DNA of 64,000 bases from Oxalobacteraceae bacterium OTU3CAMAD1 (GTDB lineage: Bacteria > Pseudomonadota > Gammaproteobacteria > Burkholderiales > Burkholderiaceae_D): assembly GCA_024123915.1 (NCBI GenBank), contig CP099650.1, forward strand, positions 1,116,001-1,180,000, given 5' to 3'. The notes under the pieces were generated by a model. The model had not been told where the DNA came from. It saw nothing but the letters and a program-made list of their open reading frames with translations, and made no database searches. Made by a program: the position numbers and the translations under genes. Of this stretch, positions 7,666-16,727 are shown one piece after another. How positions within the stretch are numbered: position 1 is the stretch's first letter; every line of letters starts with the position of its first letter.

Positions 7666-9377
7666 CGACGGCGAACGCACCACGGCGCGTCGTCCTCGAT
7701 ACGGACTTCGCCGATGGCGCGCGCTTCCTGGCCGCATGGGCGCGGGCCGCTACGCCGGGGGGCGCAACGCTGCACTATCTGGCCGTCACGCCGCAGCTGC
7801 AGGACGCCGCGCGCATTGCCGATGCGCGGCTGCGCGCCAACTGGCCGCTGAACCTGCCGGGCTTCCACCGCATCGTGCTCGATGACGGCCGCGTCACGCT
7901 CGATCTGCTGGTCGGCGCGCTCGACGCCGTGCTGCCGCAAATCGAAGCACGGGTCGACGAATTCCAGGTTTCCCCTTGCGAGCCGGCTTTTATCTCCAGC
8001 TTCGCGCGCGGCCTGGCAAAGCTGGCCGCGCCGGGAGCGGCGCTACACGCGCACGCGCCGGACGAGCCGCTGGTGTGGGCGCTAACGGCGGCCGGTTTCG
8101 CCTGTCACGCCGTCGCCGACTCGCGCGATGTCGGCGCGGTCTATCGAAGCCGCAAGCCGCAGCCCCCCGCACCGCCGCAACCGGAGCGGCGCGCGATCGT
8201 CATCGGCGCCGGCCTGGCAGGGTCCTCGGCGTGCCATCGCCTGTGCGCCAAAGGTTGGGAAGTCACGCTGATCGAACGGCACGCGCTGCCGGCACAGGAA
8301 GCATCGGGCAACCTGGCCGGCATCTTCATGCCGCTGCTGTCGAAGGACGACAATATCCCGACCCGCTTGAGCCGCGCCGCCTATCTGTTCGCGCTGCGCG
8401 AGTGGCGGCGACTCGGCGGGATAGGCAAGGCCTTCGACGGCGCCGATTGCGGCGTGCTGCAACTGGCGCGCGACGCCGCGCATGCGAAGGTGCAGCAAGA
8501 CGTTCTGGCGGCGTGGGACTATCCGCCGGCGTATGCGCGCTGGCTGGCGGCCGAAGACGCCGGCCGCGTGCTGGACGGCGAGACGCCGCACGGCGGTTGG
8601 TTGTTCGAGCAGGGCGGCTGGGCGCGTCCGGCGTCGCTGTGCGAAGCCATGTTGAACGCTTGCGGCGAACGCTTGCGCCGCGTGTTCCACACGCAGGCGC
8701 TGGCGTTGCGCAGGATCGACGGCGAGTGGCACGTGATCGGCGCGGACGGCGTGTCGATTGCTCAGGCGCCCACGCTGATCCTGGCCAACGGCACCGGCGC
8801 CGCCGACATCGCGCAGGCGTCGCTGCTGCCGTTGTCGGCGCTGCGCGGCCAGGTCACCCACCTGGCGCTCGACGCACCCGGTTCGCAGGGCGCGCCCCGG
8901 CTGCCGCTGGTGGTCTGCCGCGAGGCGTATGTGACGCCGGCCGCCAACGGCATCGTCTGCGCCGGCGCGACTTACGACAACGATGACGATCCGTTCCTGC
9001 GCACCAGCAGCCAACTGGAAAATCTCACCCGGCTGGCGGAGATCGTCCCGGGCGGGGCGGTGGCGGCGCTGGCGGCGAGCGCGCCGCTGGCCGGGCGGGT
9101 CGGATTCCGCTGCGCCGCGCCGGACCGCCTGCCGCTGTGCGGCGCCTTGCCCGACCACGGCGCCGCCGGGCGCCTGGAGCGCCTGCGTGACGTGCCGCGC
9201 CATCCCGGCCTGTATGGACTGCTCGGCTACGCCTCGCGCGGCTTGATCTGGGCGCCGTTGATGGCCGAGTTGCTGGTCAGTCAACTGGAGAACGGGCCGC
9301 CTCCGCTGGAGGCGAGCCTGGTGGCCGCGCTCGATCCGGGCCGCTTCCTGCTCAAGGAACGCCGTCGCAGCCAGTGA
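7662..9377 (+). CDS. mnmC: MnmC-type tRNA-modifying protein with degenerate methyltransferase half
   Basis: MnmC normally finishes mnm5s2U34 in tRNA with an N-terminal SAM methyltransferase and a C-terminal FAD oxidase that removes the carboxymethyl group. The FAD half here looks complete: the dinucleotide fold AIVIGAGLAGSSACHRL near residue 178, then EASGNLAGIFMPLLSKDDN, and GLYGLLGYASRGLIWAPLMA near the end. The N-terminal half is only about 170 residues and starts about where the SAM motif should be. The usual ETGFGxGxNF is here DTDFADGARF, and the later DGFSPxxNPxxW is replaced by a dissimilar stretch around FQVSPCEPAF. Methyl transfer is therefore doubtful. The start chosen is the GTG overlapping the tag stop; an in-frame GTG also exists at 7638. 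Confidence 0.85.
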   Translation: MTTANAPRRVVLDTDFADGARFLAAWARAATPGGATLHYLAVTPQLQDAARIADARLRANWPLNLPGFHRIVLDDGRVTLDLLVGALDAVLPQIEARVDEFQVSPCEPAFISSFARGLAKLAAPGAALHAHAPDEPLVWALTAAGFACHAVADSRDVGAVYRSRKPQPPAPPQPERRAIVIGAGLAGSSACHRLCAKGWEVTLIERHALPAQEASGNLAGIFMPLLSKDDNIPTRLSRAAYLFALREWRRLGGIGKAFDGADCGVLQLARDAAHAKVQQDVLAAWDYPPAYARWLAAEDAGRVLDGETPHGGWLFEQGGWARPASLCEAMLNACGERLRRVFHTQALALRRIDGEWHVIGADGVSIAQAPTLILANGTGAADIAQASLLPLSALRGQVTHLALDAPGSQGAPRLPLVVCREAYVTPAANGIVCAGATYDNDDDPFLRTSSQLENLTRLAEIVPGGAVAALAASAPLAGRVGFRCAAPDRLPLCGALPDHGAAGRLERLRDVPRHPGLYGLLGYASRGLIWAPLMAELLVSQLENGPPPLEASLVAALDPGRFLLKERRRSQ

Positions 9378-9439
9378 TCCCGCCGCCACACCGGCGTTGC
9401 GTTGGCGCAAATTTCCTGCGCACACAAGCCATCCCGGCG

Positions 9440-9469
9440 TTGGCTTGGCTATATCCCGCAGGATATAAT
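9440..9469 (+). promoter_or_regulatory. Candidate sigma-70 promoter for kinase/regulator operon
   Basis: TTGGCT (9440-9445), an 18-base spacer and TATAAT (9464-9469) lie about 30 bases before the kinase start. TATATCC and GGATATA form an inverted repeat overlapping the -10 box, which could be an operator. Confidence 0.5.
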
Positions 9470-9500
9470 CACCCTTTGAACCGGGCGCGAGCACCGCACA

Positions 9501-10250
9501 ATGGACGAAGACCAAGCGCAGCACTACGAGGGATCGCCAGAGTTGTTGATGTTCCTGGCGTCGACGGTGCACGACATGAAGAACTCGATCAGCGTCCTCA
9601 GCGGCACGCTGGAGAACCTGATCGCCGCCTCTGCCCCGGCCTCCGCGCCGCCTCCTTCCGCCGTCGCGGATCAGCCCCAATACGGGCAGCTGGGCCAGAT
9701 GCTGTACCAGACCCGCCGCCTCAACGACAACCTGATCCAGTTGCTAGCGTTGTACAAGGAGGTGGGCAAACCCGGTTATCCGTTCGATCCCGCCGCCCAC
9801 CGCGTCAGCGAGTTGGTCGACCAGGTCAAGGGCCAGGCGCGCATCCTGCTGCAATCGCGCGGCGTCACGCTCGATGTCGATTTTCCGGCGGACGCCATCT
9901 GGACCTTCGACGAGGACCTGATCATCGGTGTGCTGGTCCACGCCATCAACAACGCCATCCGCTACACGCGCGACCGCATCCGTCTGGCCGTCAAAATCGA
10001 TGGCGACTACCTGGAGCTGCGCGTGGAGGACAACGGCGACGGCTTCCCGCCGGCGATCCTGGAGACCGGCGCCGAAGCCATGAAGTCCGGCGGCAGCAAG
10101 GTCAACTTCCTCAGCAACAGCAGCGGCCTCGGTCTGTACTTTTCCAGCGAAGTGGCGAAGATGCACAAGCATCGCCAGCGCCATGGCGGCATCGCCCTGG
10201 AAAACGGCGGCGCGCTTGGCGGCGGCTGCTTCGTCCTGCGGCTTCCATGA
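9501..10250 (+). CDS. Soluble sensor histidine kinase
   Basis: A 249-residue cytoplasmic histidine kinase core without membrane segment or named sensory domain. The phospho-acceptor region is 'LASTVHDMKNSISVLSGTLE' with His24. The ATPase half shows an N-box (HAINNAIRYTR), a G1 box (VEDNGDGFP) and a G2-like 'SSGLGLYFSSEVAKMHKHR'. The stop overlaps the start of the response regulator gene (ATGA), so the two form a translationally coupled two-component pair. With no sensor domain, input probably comes through a partner protein or through the receiver-TPR protein. A candidate promoter lies just upstream. Confidence 0.85.
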   Translation: MDEDQAQHYEGSPELLMFLASTVHDMKNSISVLSGTLENLIAASAPASAPPPSAVADQPQYGQLGQMLYQTRRLNDNLIQLLALYKEVGKPGYPFDPAAHRVSELVDQVKGQARILLQSRGVTLDVDFPADAIWTFDEDLIIGVLVHAINNAIRYTRDRIRLAVKIDGDYLELRVEDNGDGFPPAILETGAEAMKSGGSKVNFLSNSSGLGLYFSSEVAKMHKHRQRHGGIALENGGALGGGCFVLRLP

Positions 10251-11944
10251 ACGCGGAAACCCCAACCAGCGGCGACATCGATTGGGCCGAGAAGCGCTAT
10301 CTGCTGGTCGACGATTTTGTCGGCATCCGCCAGTTGCTGCGCGAATCGCTGCGCAACCTCGGCGCCAAGCATATCGACCAGGCGGCCAGCGGCGGCGAGG
10401 CGATCGTGCTCCTGTCGAAGACGCGCTATGACGTCGTCATGTGCGACTACAACCTCGGCGACGGCAAGAACGGCCAGCAGGTGCTGGAGGAGGCGCGCCT
10501 GCGCAACCTGATGCTGCCCAGCAGCGTGTGGCTGATGGTCTCGGCCGAGAAAAGCGTGGAGTCGGTGATGGGCGCGGCCGAGCACCAACCGGACGCCTAC
10601 ATCATCAAGCCGATCACCGAGGGCGTTTTGTTGACGCGCCTGAACCGCGTGTGGAACAAGAAGCAGATCTTCCGCGAGATCGACCAGGCTTTCGCCGACA
10701 AGGACTACCTGCGCGCGGCGCGCCTGTGCGAGGAACAGATCGCGCTCTATCCACTGCACGAGATCGACCTGCAGCGGATGAAGGCCACCTTGCTGCTCAA
10801 AAGCGGCGTGCCGGAACAGGCGCGCGCCGTGTACGAGAAGGTGCTCGAGGAGCGCGACTACAACTGGGCGCGCTGCGGCCTGGGGAAGATCCGCATGAGC
10901 GCCGGCGAGCTGGAAGCGGCGCAGCAGATGTTCCAGGCGGTGATCGCCGACAACCGCTTTTACATCGACGCCTTCGACCAGCTGGCGCTGACGTACCAGC
11001 AGCAGGGCAAGCACGAGGAAGCCTTCGGCGTGCTGGAAAAAGCCGCCAAGCTGTCGCCCAATTCGGTGCCGCGCCAGCGCGCGTTCGGCCAGACGGCGCT
11101 CAAGCTGGGAAATATCCCGGTGGCGGAAAAAGCCTTCCGCAAATGCATAGAGATGGGCGAGTACTCGGTGGCCAAGACGGTCGACGCGTATTTCGGCCTG
11201 GCGCGCGTGTGCGGCCAGAAGAACGACACCAAGGAAGCGATACGGTTGCTGAACGCGGCGGTCCATCAATTCGGCGGCGACCAGGTCACCTTGCGCGCCA
11301 AGATCACCGAGGGCCTGGTCTACCACGAGAGCGGCGACTATCGTCGCGCGCGCAAATCCGGCGACGAACTGGAGGCGATGCTGGCCGACGACACCAAGCA
11401 GCGCCCGGACAGCACCACCTGCCTCGATATGGCGACGTTGCTGTTCGCCGTCGGCGTCAAGGACGCGCCGGTGACCTTGCTGTGCTACGTGGCGCGCAAC
11501 AACCATGACAACGCGCCGCTGCTCGAGGATGTGCAGAAGATCTTCGACAAGGCGCGCATGGGCGACGAGGGCATCGAGTTGATCAAGGCCTCGCGCCAGG
11601 AGGCGGCCGACATGATGAACAAGGGCGTGCTGCTGTGGAAGACCGGTAAGTTGATCGAGGCGGTCGAATGGATGCGCGTGGCGCGCAAGGCGCTGCCGCA
11701 CAATATGCGCATTCTGTTTAATTCGGCGCAGATCCTGATCTCGCAACTGCACCAAACTGGCTATGTGCGCGAGCTGGCGGAGGAGGCGATCGGGGTGTTG
11801 ATGCATGTTGACGCGATCGCCCCGGGCCAGTTGCGGTTCGCGCAGCTGATGGAGCAGCTGGCGATGCTGGCGCCGGTGTCCGGCGTCGTGGCGGCGGCAG
11901 CGGCGAGCGAGTACGAGGCCGCCAACGGCGCGGTTCCCGACTGA
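10247..11944 (+). CDS. Response regulator with receiver and TPR domains
   Basis: A 565-residue protein. The receiver domain covers about residues 15-140, with the acidic pair Asp22/Asp23, phospho-acceptor Asp67 in 'YDVVMCDYNLGDG', Ser99 and Lys121 in YIIKPI. After it come helical repeats of TPR type to near the C-terminus (for example 'WARCGLGKIRMSAGELEAAQ' and 'DAFDQLALTYQQQGKHEEAF'). There is no DNA-binding or cyclase domain, so output is likely by protein-protein interaction. The layout resembles VieB-like regulators in which a receiver is joined to TPRs. The start codon overlaps the kinase stop. The downstream target is not evident. Confidence 0.88.
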   Translation: MNAETPTSGDIDWAEKRYLLVDDFVGIRQLLRESLRNLGAKHIDQAASGGEAIVLLSKTRYDVVMCDYNLGDGKNGQQVLEEARLRNLMLPSSVWLMVSAEKSVESVMGAAEHQPDAYIIKPITEGVLLTRLNRVWNKKQIFREIDQAFADKDYLRAARLCEEQIALYPLHEIDLQRMKATLLLKSGVPEQARAVYEKVLEERDYNWARCGLGKIRMSAGELEAAQQMFQAVIADNRFYIDAFDQLALTYQQQGKHEEAFGVLEKAAKLSPNSVPRQRAFGQTALKLGNIPVAEKAFRKCIEMGEYSVAKTVDAYFGLARVCGQKNDTKEAIRLLNAAVHQFGGDQVTLRAKITEGLVYHESGDYRRARKSGDELEAMLADDTKQRPDSTTCLDMATLLFAVGVKDAPVTLLCYVARNNHDNAPLLEDVQKIFDKARMGDEGIELIKASRQEAADMMNKGVLLWKTGKLIEAVEWMRVARKALPHNMRILFNSAQILISQLHQTGYVRELAEEAIGVLMHVDAIAPGQLRFAQLMEQLAMLAPVSGVVAAAAASEYEAANGAVPD

Positions 11945-11974
11945 TGCCGGTGACGGATGGGCGCAACACCCAAC

Positions 11975-12003
11975 TTGTTTATGGGTCACCTAATGATTAC
12001 ACT
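11975..12003 (+). promoter_or_regulatory. Weak candidate promoter for small gene at 12053
   Basis: TTGTTT, a 17-base spacer and TACACT lie about 50 bases before the start of the small conserved gene. The match to consensus is only partial. Confidence 0.3.
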
Positions 12004-12052
12004 GAATCGCGGCGCAGCCCTGTCTGCGCCTTGAAATAAAGGGCAAAACAAT

Positions 12053-12268
12053 ATGCGTGATATCGCAAAAGAAGTGTATACGAAGATGAAAGTGGGCAGC
12101 GTGGCCTGGATACGGCCGGTCGCAGCCAAGGGAGATACCCTCGACAGTTTTCAGTCCGCCCACGACAGCGCCAAGCTGCTCGAGGAAGAGGGCTTGATCG
12201 ATATCGAAAAAGTGCAGCGCCAGGAAGACGGCATGATCGACGCCATCCGCATCCAGCGCCTGGCCTGA
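12053..12268 (+). CDS. Small conserved hypothetical protein
   Basis: A 71-residue cytoplasmic protein with a reasonable ribosome site (AAAGGG about ten bases upstream). Charged helical stretches (MRDIAKEVYTKMKVG; SAKLLEEEGLIDIEKVQR) are followed by a short basic end (DAIRIQRLA). The pattern 'LLEEEGLIDI...GMIDAIRIQR' could be a small winged-helix or helix-strand-strand unit, but I do not recognise a family. It stands alone between the TPR regulator and the convergent phaM gene. Confidence 0.65.
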   Translation: MRDIAKEVYTKMKVGSVAWIRPVAAKGDTLDSFQSAHDSAKLLEEEGLIDIEKVQRQEDGMIDAIRIQRLA

Positions 12269-12303
12269 GGCCGGGCGCCGAACGCGGGCTCGCCGTGGTC
12301 TGA

Positions 12304-13116
12304 TTAAGGTTTTTCGGCGCCGGGCTTGCCGGCCTTCGGCGATGCGGTTTTGGCCGGTGCCTTTTTCGGGGCCGGCTTGACGGCAGCAGGGTCGGCGGCC
12401 GGTGCGGCGCTGGCGGTTTTCGTGGTGCTGGCGCCAGCGTCCGCAGCGGCGGGCTTGCCGGCGGCCGTGGCGGCGGTGGCGAATTTGACCGCCGTATCGG
12501 TGGCGCGCGCGGCGGCATCGGCCATCATCGACTCGGACGCCATCGCCGTCGATACGGCCTGCTTGAATTGATCCTGCAGCAGATTCCACCACACGGCCGG
12601 ATTGGGCATCTGGGCGGCGGCGTCCGGGACCGGCTTGGACGGCGGCGCGGCGTCCGGCGCCTTGGGCGCGGCTTGCTGCGCCGTAGCGGGAGCGGGAGCC
12701 GATGCCGGGGCGGCCGATGGCGCCGGCGGCCATGACGGCGTGCTGGCGGGCGCCTTGTCGGCCTCGCGGGCGTGGTGGAAGAAGGCCGACGCGTACGGGT
12801 TGGCGTCGAAGATCGACTTGTCGTTGGCGCCCGTGTTGACGGCGGCGGCCAGGCTGGCGCCGACGGATTTGAGCGTGGCGATGGTCCCGCGCTGCACTTC
12901 GAGCGCCTGGATGCTACCGCGCAGCATGCTCATATTGAGGTTCAACCAGGCCTCGACGGCCTTCAGATCGTTGATCTTCTTATCCAGTTCCTCGACCGAC
13001 AGCGTCGGCGCCGTCAAACCGGGCACGCTCATGCTGCCCCACAGGTTTTTGACAAAATCTAAAGTATCCGTCATCACTCCGGCGCCTGGGATGTGCGGCA
13101 TCTGCGTATTGGCCAT
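12304..13116 (-). CDS. phaM: PhaM-type polyhydroxyalkanoate granule regulatory protein
   Basis: A 270-residue protein. The N-terminal ~100 residues match PhaM of beta-proteobacteria: 'DTLDFVKNLWGSMSVPG', 'VEELDKKINDLKAVEAWLNL' and 'LEVQRGTIATLKSVG'. PhaM binds PHB synthase and DNA and governs number and distribution of PHB granules at division. The rest is an Ala/Pro/Lys-rich tail, ending in a lysine-rich, histone-like segment (KPAPKKAPAKTASPKAGKPG) suited to DNA binding. The start is the ATG with AGGAG upstream (MANTQMPH), not the upstream in-frame Met. It implies that the host makes PHB granules. Confidence 0.85.
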   Translation of the reverse strand: MANTQMPHIPGAGVMTDTLDFVKNLWGSMSVPGLTAPTLSVEELDKKINDLKAVEAWLNLNMSMLRGSIQALEVQRGTIATLKSVGASLAAAVNTGANDKSIFDANPYASAFFHHAREADKAPASTPSWPPAPSAAPASAPAPATAQQAAPKAPDAAPPSKPVPDAAAQMPNPAVWWNLLQDQFKQAVSTAMASESMMADAAARATDTAVKFATAATAAGKPAAADAGASTTKTASAAPAADPAAVKPAPKKAPAKTASPKAGKPGAEKP

Positions 13117-13246
13117 AACTGTCTCCTGTGGTTTTAGCATTCAGCGTAGCAGATATCCGGGCCGCATTCAAAAAGATTTTGACAACATTTCCATCGGCGC
13201 GAGGCGGCGAAGCGATGGCTTTGTCCGAACACGTTAAACTAGCGGC

Positions 13247-14437
13247 ATGACGATTGTTTCCTACCTCTTTCAACGCCGACGCCTGCTGGTCGTATGCGCG
13301 GCCACCCTGGCACTGCATTTCGCGGCGATCGACTGGGCGGGCAATCACCTCGGCTCCTCCGCGCCGCGTACTTCGCCCCATCCACCGTCGGTGATGACGG
13401 CGCAATTGCGACTGACCTTGCCCAAGCGCGTCGAGAGCGCGCCGCTGGTCGACGTCAAGCCGCTCACGCCGCAGGATGCGCCGCGTCCCCGCGTCAAGCG
13501 CGCGCCGCCGCCCAGGGCACTGCCGCCACCGCCGGAATCGGCGCCGGCCAACGACGCGCTGACCGCCATCGCCGCCACTCCGGTGCTGGCCGACGCTCCT
13601 TCGACCGAAAGCGGCGGTGACGGCGCGCCGGCCGGCGGCAAGGATGGGAAGGCCCAGGCCGGGGCGGCGCAGGCGCAAACCGGCACGCCGCCGGCACCCG
13701 CCGAGGCGCCGACGCCGGCGCCGGCCGTGCCGGCCGAGGCCGCGCCGCAGGGCGGGCGGCGTTACAAAGTGCATCTGCCGCCGTCGGCCAAGTTCGACAT
13801 GGCGGTGGCGCGGGTGGACGCCGACGGCACCAAATGGACGGGCTCCGCGTCGATGACGTGGCATACTGACGGCAGCCGTTACGACGCCTCGCTCGAAGCC
13901 GGCGTCAGCCTGTTGGTGACGCGCGTCAACTTGTTGGTGCTGCGCAGCGAAGGCGTCATCGACGACTACGGCATCGCCCCCGTCAGGGTCACCGAAAAGC
14001 GCACGCGCAGGGCGGAGACCGCGACCCACTTCAACCGCGACCAGGGCACGATCACGTTCTCGGCGTCCGAGCGCAGCTATCCGCTGCTGACCGGCGCGCA
14101 GGACAAGGCGACGGTGCCGTTCCAACTGGGCGGCATCGGCCGCGCCGACGTCAACCAGCTAGGCGGCGACATCGACCTGCAGGTGGGCGACGAGAAGGAG
14201 GCGACGATCTTCCGCTTCCAGCTGGTCGGCGAGGAAGAATTGAACACCAAGATGGGCAAGCTGGTCACCTGGCACCTGACGCGCCCGCCCAAGCCGGGCA
14301 CGTATTCGTCGCGGCTGGACATATGGCTGGCGCCGGGCATGAACTGGTACCCGGTCCAGATGCGCAACACTGAAGCGAGCGGCGCGCTGACCACGCAGAC
14401 CGTCTCCAATATTACGATGACAGACCCCGGAAAATAA
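13247..14437 (+). CDS. DUF3108 domain protein with proline-rich linker
   Basis: A 396-residue protein. One hydrophobic segment at residues ~12-30 (LLVVCAATLALHFAAIDW) is an uncleaved anchor or signal. A long Pro/Ala-rich linker to about residue 175 has TonB-like KPLTPQ and PPPRALPPPPES stretches. The C-terminal DUF3108 domain follows, with 'YDASLEAGVSLLVTRVNLLV', 'LRSEGVIDDYGIAPVRVTEK' and 'WLAPGMNWYPVQMRNTEASG'. DUF3108 proteins are periplasmic beta-rich proteins of unknown role. The next gene encodes a second DUF3108 protein one base downstream, so they form an operon of paralogues. Confidence 0.85.
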   Translation: MTIVSYLFQRRRLLVVCAATLALHFAAIDWAGNHLGSSAPRTSPHPPSVMTAQLRLTLPKRVESAPLVDVKPLTPQDAPRPRVKRAPPPRALPPPPESAPANDALTAIAATPVLADAPSTESGGDGAPAGGKDGKAQAGAAQAQTGTPPAPAEAPTPAPAVPAEAAPQGGRRYKVHLPPSAKFDMAVARVDADGTKWTGSASMTWHTDGSRYDASLEAGVSLLVTRVNLLVLRSEGVIDDYGIAPVRVTEKRTRRAETATHFNRDQGTITFSASERSYPLLTGAQDKATVPFQLGGIGRADVNQLGGDIDLQVGDEKEATIFRFQLVGEEELNTKMGKLVTWHLTRPPKPGTYSSRLDIWLAPGMNWYPVQMRNTEASGALTTQTVSNITMTDPGK

Positions 14438-14438
14438 C

Positions 14439-15212
14439 ATGCAAAAAACCCTAACCATTCGCCTGCTGGGCGCCGCCGTGCTGCTGGCATTGTCCGCCGG
14501 CGCCATGAGCGCCCGCGCGGCCGGCGACGCCCCCGGCGCCCATCCGAGCGCCAAGCGGGCGCACAGCGAACCGCCGTCGGCGGACCTGAACTACAACATC
14601 ACGGCCAAACAGCACGGGCTGACGATCAACGGCACGGCGGTCGTGCAATGGCGCGTCGGCGACGGCAAGTACTCGCTGGCGGTGGAAAGCCGCGCCGCCA
14701 TCTTCGGCAAGATCCTCGAAACGCGCAGCGAAGGGCTGATCGACGACTACGGCCTGGCGCCGGTAGCGTTCTATGAAAAGCGCTTCCGCAAGGAGGCCAA
14801 CACCACCAGCTTCAAGCGCGACACCAAGACCATCAGCTTCAGCGTCGGCGACGAGACCTACCCGATCAAGGGCGGCGAGCAGGATCGCGCCAGCATCCAG
14901 TGGCAGATCGCCTCGCAGGCGCGGGCCGCGCCGGACAAGTTCAAGCCGGGCAGCGAGTGGGCTTACTTTGTCGCCGGCCGCCGCAATGCCGAGCAGTGGA
15001 GCTTCAAGGTCGCCAACGTCGAGCCGGTGCAGACCGGCGGCGGCGAGGTCAGCGCCGTCCACCTGGTGCGCCAGCCGCTCGACGACGACAAGGGCTCGCA
15101 GGTCGACCTGTGGCTGGCGCCGTCGATGGACTGGTACCCGGTGCGGGTGGTGTTCAAGGACGCCGACGGCGACTTCGTCGACCAGACCCTGGATAAAGTT
15201 GCCAAGAAATAA
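14439..15212 (+). CDS. DUF3108 domain secreted protein
   Basis: A 257-residue protein with a cleavable signal peptide (about residues 1-27, ending SARA). The DUF3108 core repeats the phrases of its upstream neighbour: 'ETRSEGLIDDYGLAPVAFYE', 'TKTISFSVGDETYPIKGGEQ' and 'VDLWLAPSMDWYPVRVVFKD'. It lacks the proline-rich linker and the membrane anchor of the first copy, so it is probably the soluble periplasmic member of the pair. Only one base separates the two genes. Function is unknown; a shared periplasmic task is inferred from the operon. Confidence 0.85.
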   Translation: MQKTLTIRLLGAAVLLALSAGAMSARAAGDAPGAHPSAKRAHSEPPSADLNYNITAKQHGLTINGTAVVQWRVGDGKYSLAVESRAAIFGKILETRSEGLIDDYGLAPVAFYEKRFRKEANTTSFKRDTKTISFSVGDETYPIKGGEQDRASIQWQIASQARAAPDKFKPGSEWAYFVAGRRNAEQWSFKVANVEPVQTGGGEVSAVHLVRQPLDDDKGSQVDLWLAPSMDWYPVRVVFKDADGDFVDQTLDKVAKK

Positions 15213-15222
15213 TTATGTGTGT

Positions 15223-15242
15223 GGCCCCGTGTGCCCGGGGCC
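15223..15242 (+). terminator. GC-rich stem-loop after DUF3108 operon
   Basis: GGCCCCG and CGGGGCC arms with a six-base loop eleven bases after the stop. There is no T run behind it, so terminator function is uncertain. Confidence 0.4.
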
Positions 15243-15350
15243 GTATACAAATGGCGGACCCGACCCCGCCCGCCTGCTATACTGACGCCCCCGCGATGAT
15301 GATGCTTTGTTGCACGATTTGCAATCGCGTTGCGACCAGAATGGCAGAGA

Positions 15351-16727
15351 ATGATTGAACCTATAACAAGTGAGTCCGCGTCCGATCCGGCGCTGGACCA
15401 GCAAGACACGCAAAACAGCCTCCAGGCGCACTTCAAGCCGAACATCTCGGCCGACGAAATCGAGCAGGTCTACCACCTGAAACGCGCGCAGCCGCTGCTG
15501 CAGGTGTTTACGGCGCTGTTCCATGGCGGTTTCGACGGCGTGCTGGTGCGCCTGCTGGTGCTGCGTGAGCTGGCCTCCGACACCGCGTCGGCCAGCTTCA
15601 GCCGCGCCGACATCAACACCCGCCTGGCCTATCTGCTCCCCGAGAGCCTGGAGACGGTGCTGATGCGCCTGCGTACCAACCAGCTGCTGGCCTGGGACGC
15701 GCAGCACGCCGTCTACCGCGTCACGCCGATGGCGCGCAACGTGCTGTCGGCGATCGACGCGCTGCTGGCCATGGGCAAGGAAGAAGATCCGGCCGACATG
15801 GGCTACCTGCTGTCGCAGGTGGCCGGCGCCCAGGTGATGGGCGGCGTCACCGTCGACCAGCTGCAGCATTTGCTGGGCCGCCTGGTCGAACTGACCGAGG
15901 AATTCTCCGACGCCATCGCCTCCGGCTCCGAGTTCCGCCTGCGCGCCTCGCAGGCCAAGTGGCACATGGCCTGCGACTGGGTCGAGAAGGGCTCCGAGAT
16001 CCTGCGCGCCATCCTGTCCGACGAAAACGCCGACAGCGCCACCCACCGCGCGGCGCAGGCCATCGGCCGCGCGCAATCGGCGCTGCTCAACATGCAGGGC
16101 ATGTTCTCGCGCGCCCTGAACCAGATCGAGCGCCAGCGCGTTCACCTGGGCCAGTCCGGCCTGTCGACCACCGACATCAAGCGCTGGCTGCTGCTGCACG
16201 AAGACCTGGCCTCGCTGGCCGAAGGCGCCATCGACCAGCCGGTCGTGCCGCTGTTTATCACCCCGGCCGAAATGATCGACGTCGCCGAGACCGAGCTGCT
16301 GGCCGACCGCGCCGTTAGCGCCGTTTCCGGCGGCCTGCCGTCCGGCGAGGACGCGCCGACCACCATCAGCGACGGCCCGGCGATGCAGCAGGAGCTCGAC
16401 GAATGGCTCTCGCGCCTGTCCGACTTCGCCACCCTGGCCAAGTTGCCGGCGCCCGCCGCCGGCGAGCCCGCGCCATCGATCCCGGTGCAGGATTCGCTGC
16501 TGCCGGCGACCTTCGCCGTGGCGTCCTACCGCGCCTCGCTGCTGCCGCTGCTGGGCGACGCCGACGAAGCGCGCCTGCAGGGCGCCACCGGCGACCTGGC
16601 ACGCCTGCCGGTCACCTTCAACCCCTGCGACGAAATGGTGCAGCTGCCCGATTTGCACGTGGCGGCGATGTCCCTGGCCTCCCTCTCACTTTCTTTGAAA
16701 CCGGAAGGCGACAAGTCCGATGAATGA
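15351..16727 (+). CDS. MukF/MksF/JetA-like kleisin of an SMC-type operon
   Basis: A 458-residue protein; the ATG at 15351 is preferred to a TTG 21 bases earlier. The N-terminal region (about 40-140) looks like a winged helix: 'QPLLQVFTALFHGGFDGVLV', then 'DINTRLAYLLPESLETVLMR' and 'VYRVTPMARNVLSAIDAL'. A long helical middle and an acidic, Pro/Ala-rich segment lead to a short C-terminal domain. This order (winged helix, helical bundle, linker, C-terminal piece) is that of kleisins of the MukF/MksF type. The assignment leans on context: an MukE-like gene overlaps its end by eight bases, followed by an SMC-like ATPase. It would bridge the ATPase heads. Start of a three-gene operon. Confidence 0.68.
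   Translation: MIEPITSESASDPALDQQDTQNSLQAHFKPNISADEIEQVYHLKRAQPLLQVFTALFHGGFDGVLVRLLVLRELASDTASASFSRADINTRLAYLLPESLETVLMRLRTNQLLAWDAQHAVYRVTPMARNVLSAIDALLAMGKEEDPADMGYLLSQVAGAQVMGGVTVDQLQHLLGRLVELTEEFSDAIASGSEFRLRASQAKWHMACDWVEKGSEILRAILSDENADSATHRAAQAIGRAQSALLNMQGMFSRALNQIERQRVHLGQSGLSTTDIKRWLLLHEDLASLAEGAIDQPVVPLFITPAEMIDVAETELLADRAVSAVSGGLPSGEDAPTTISDGPAMQQELDEWLSRLSDFATLAKLPAPAAGEPAPSIPVQDSLLPATFAVASYRASLLPLLGDADEARLQGATGDLARLPVTFNPCDEMVQLPDLHVAAMSLASLSLSLKPEGDKSDE

Noticed and set aside
11990..12733. Minus-strand frame across the small gene and phaM tail
   Set aside because: It is out of frame with phaM and antisense to the small gene; it is Arg/Gly-rich and lacks a ribosome site.
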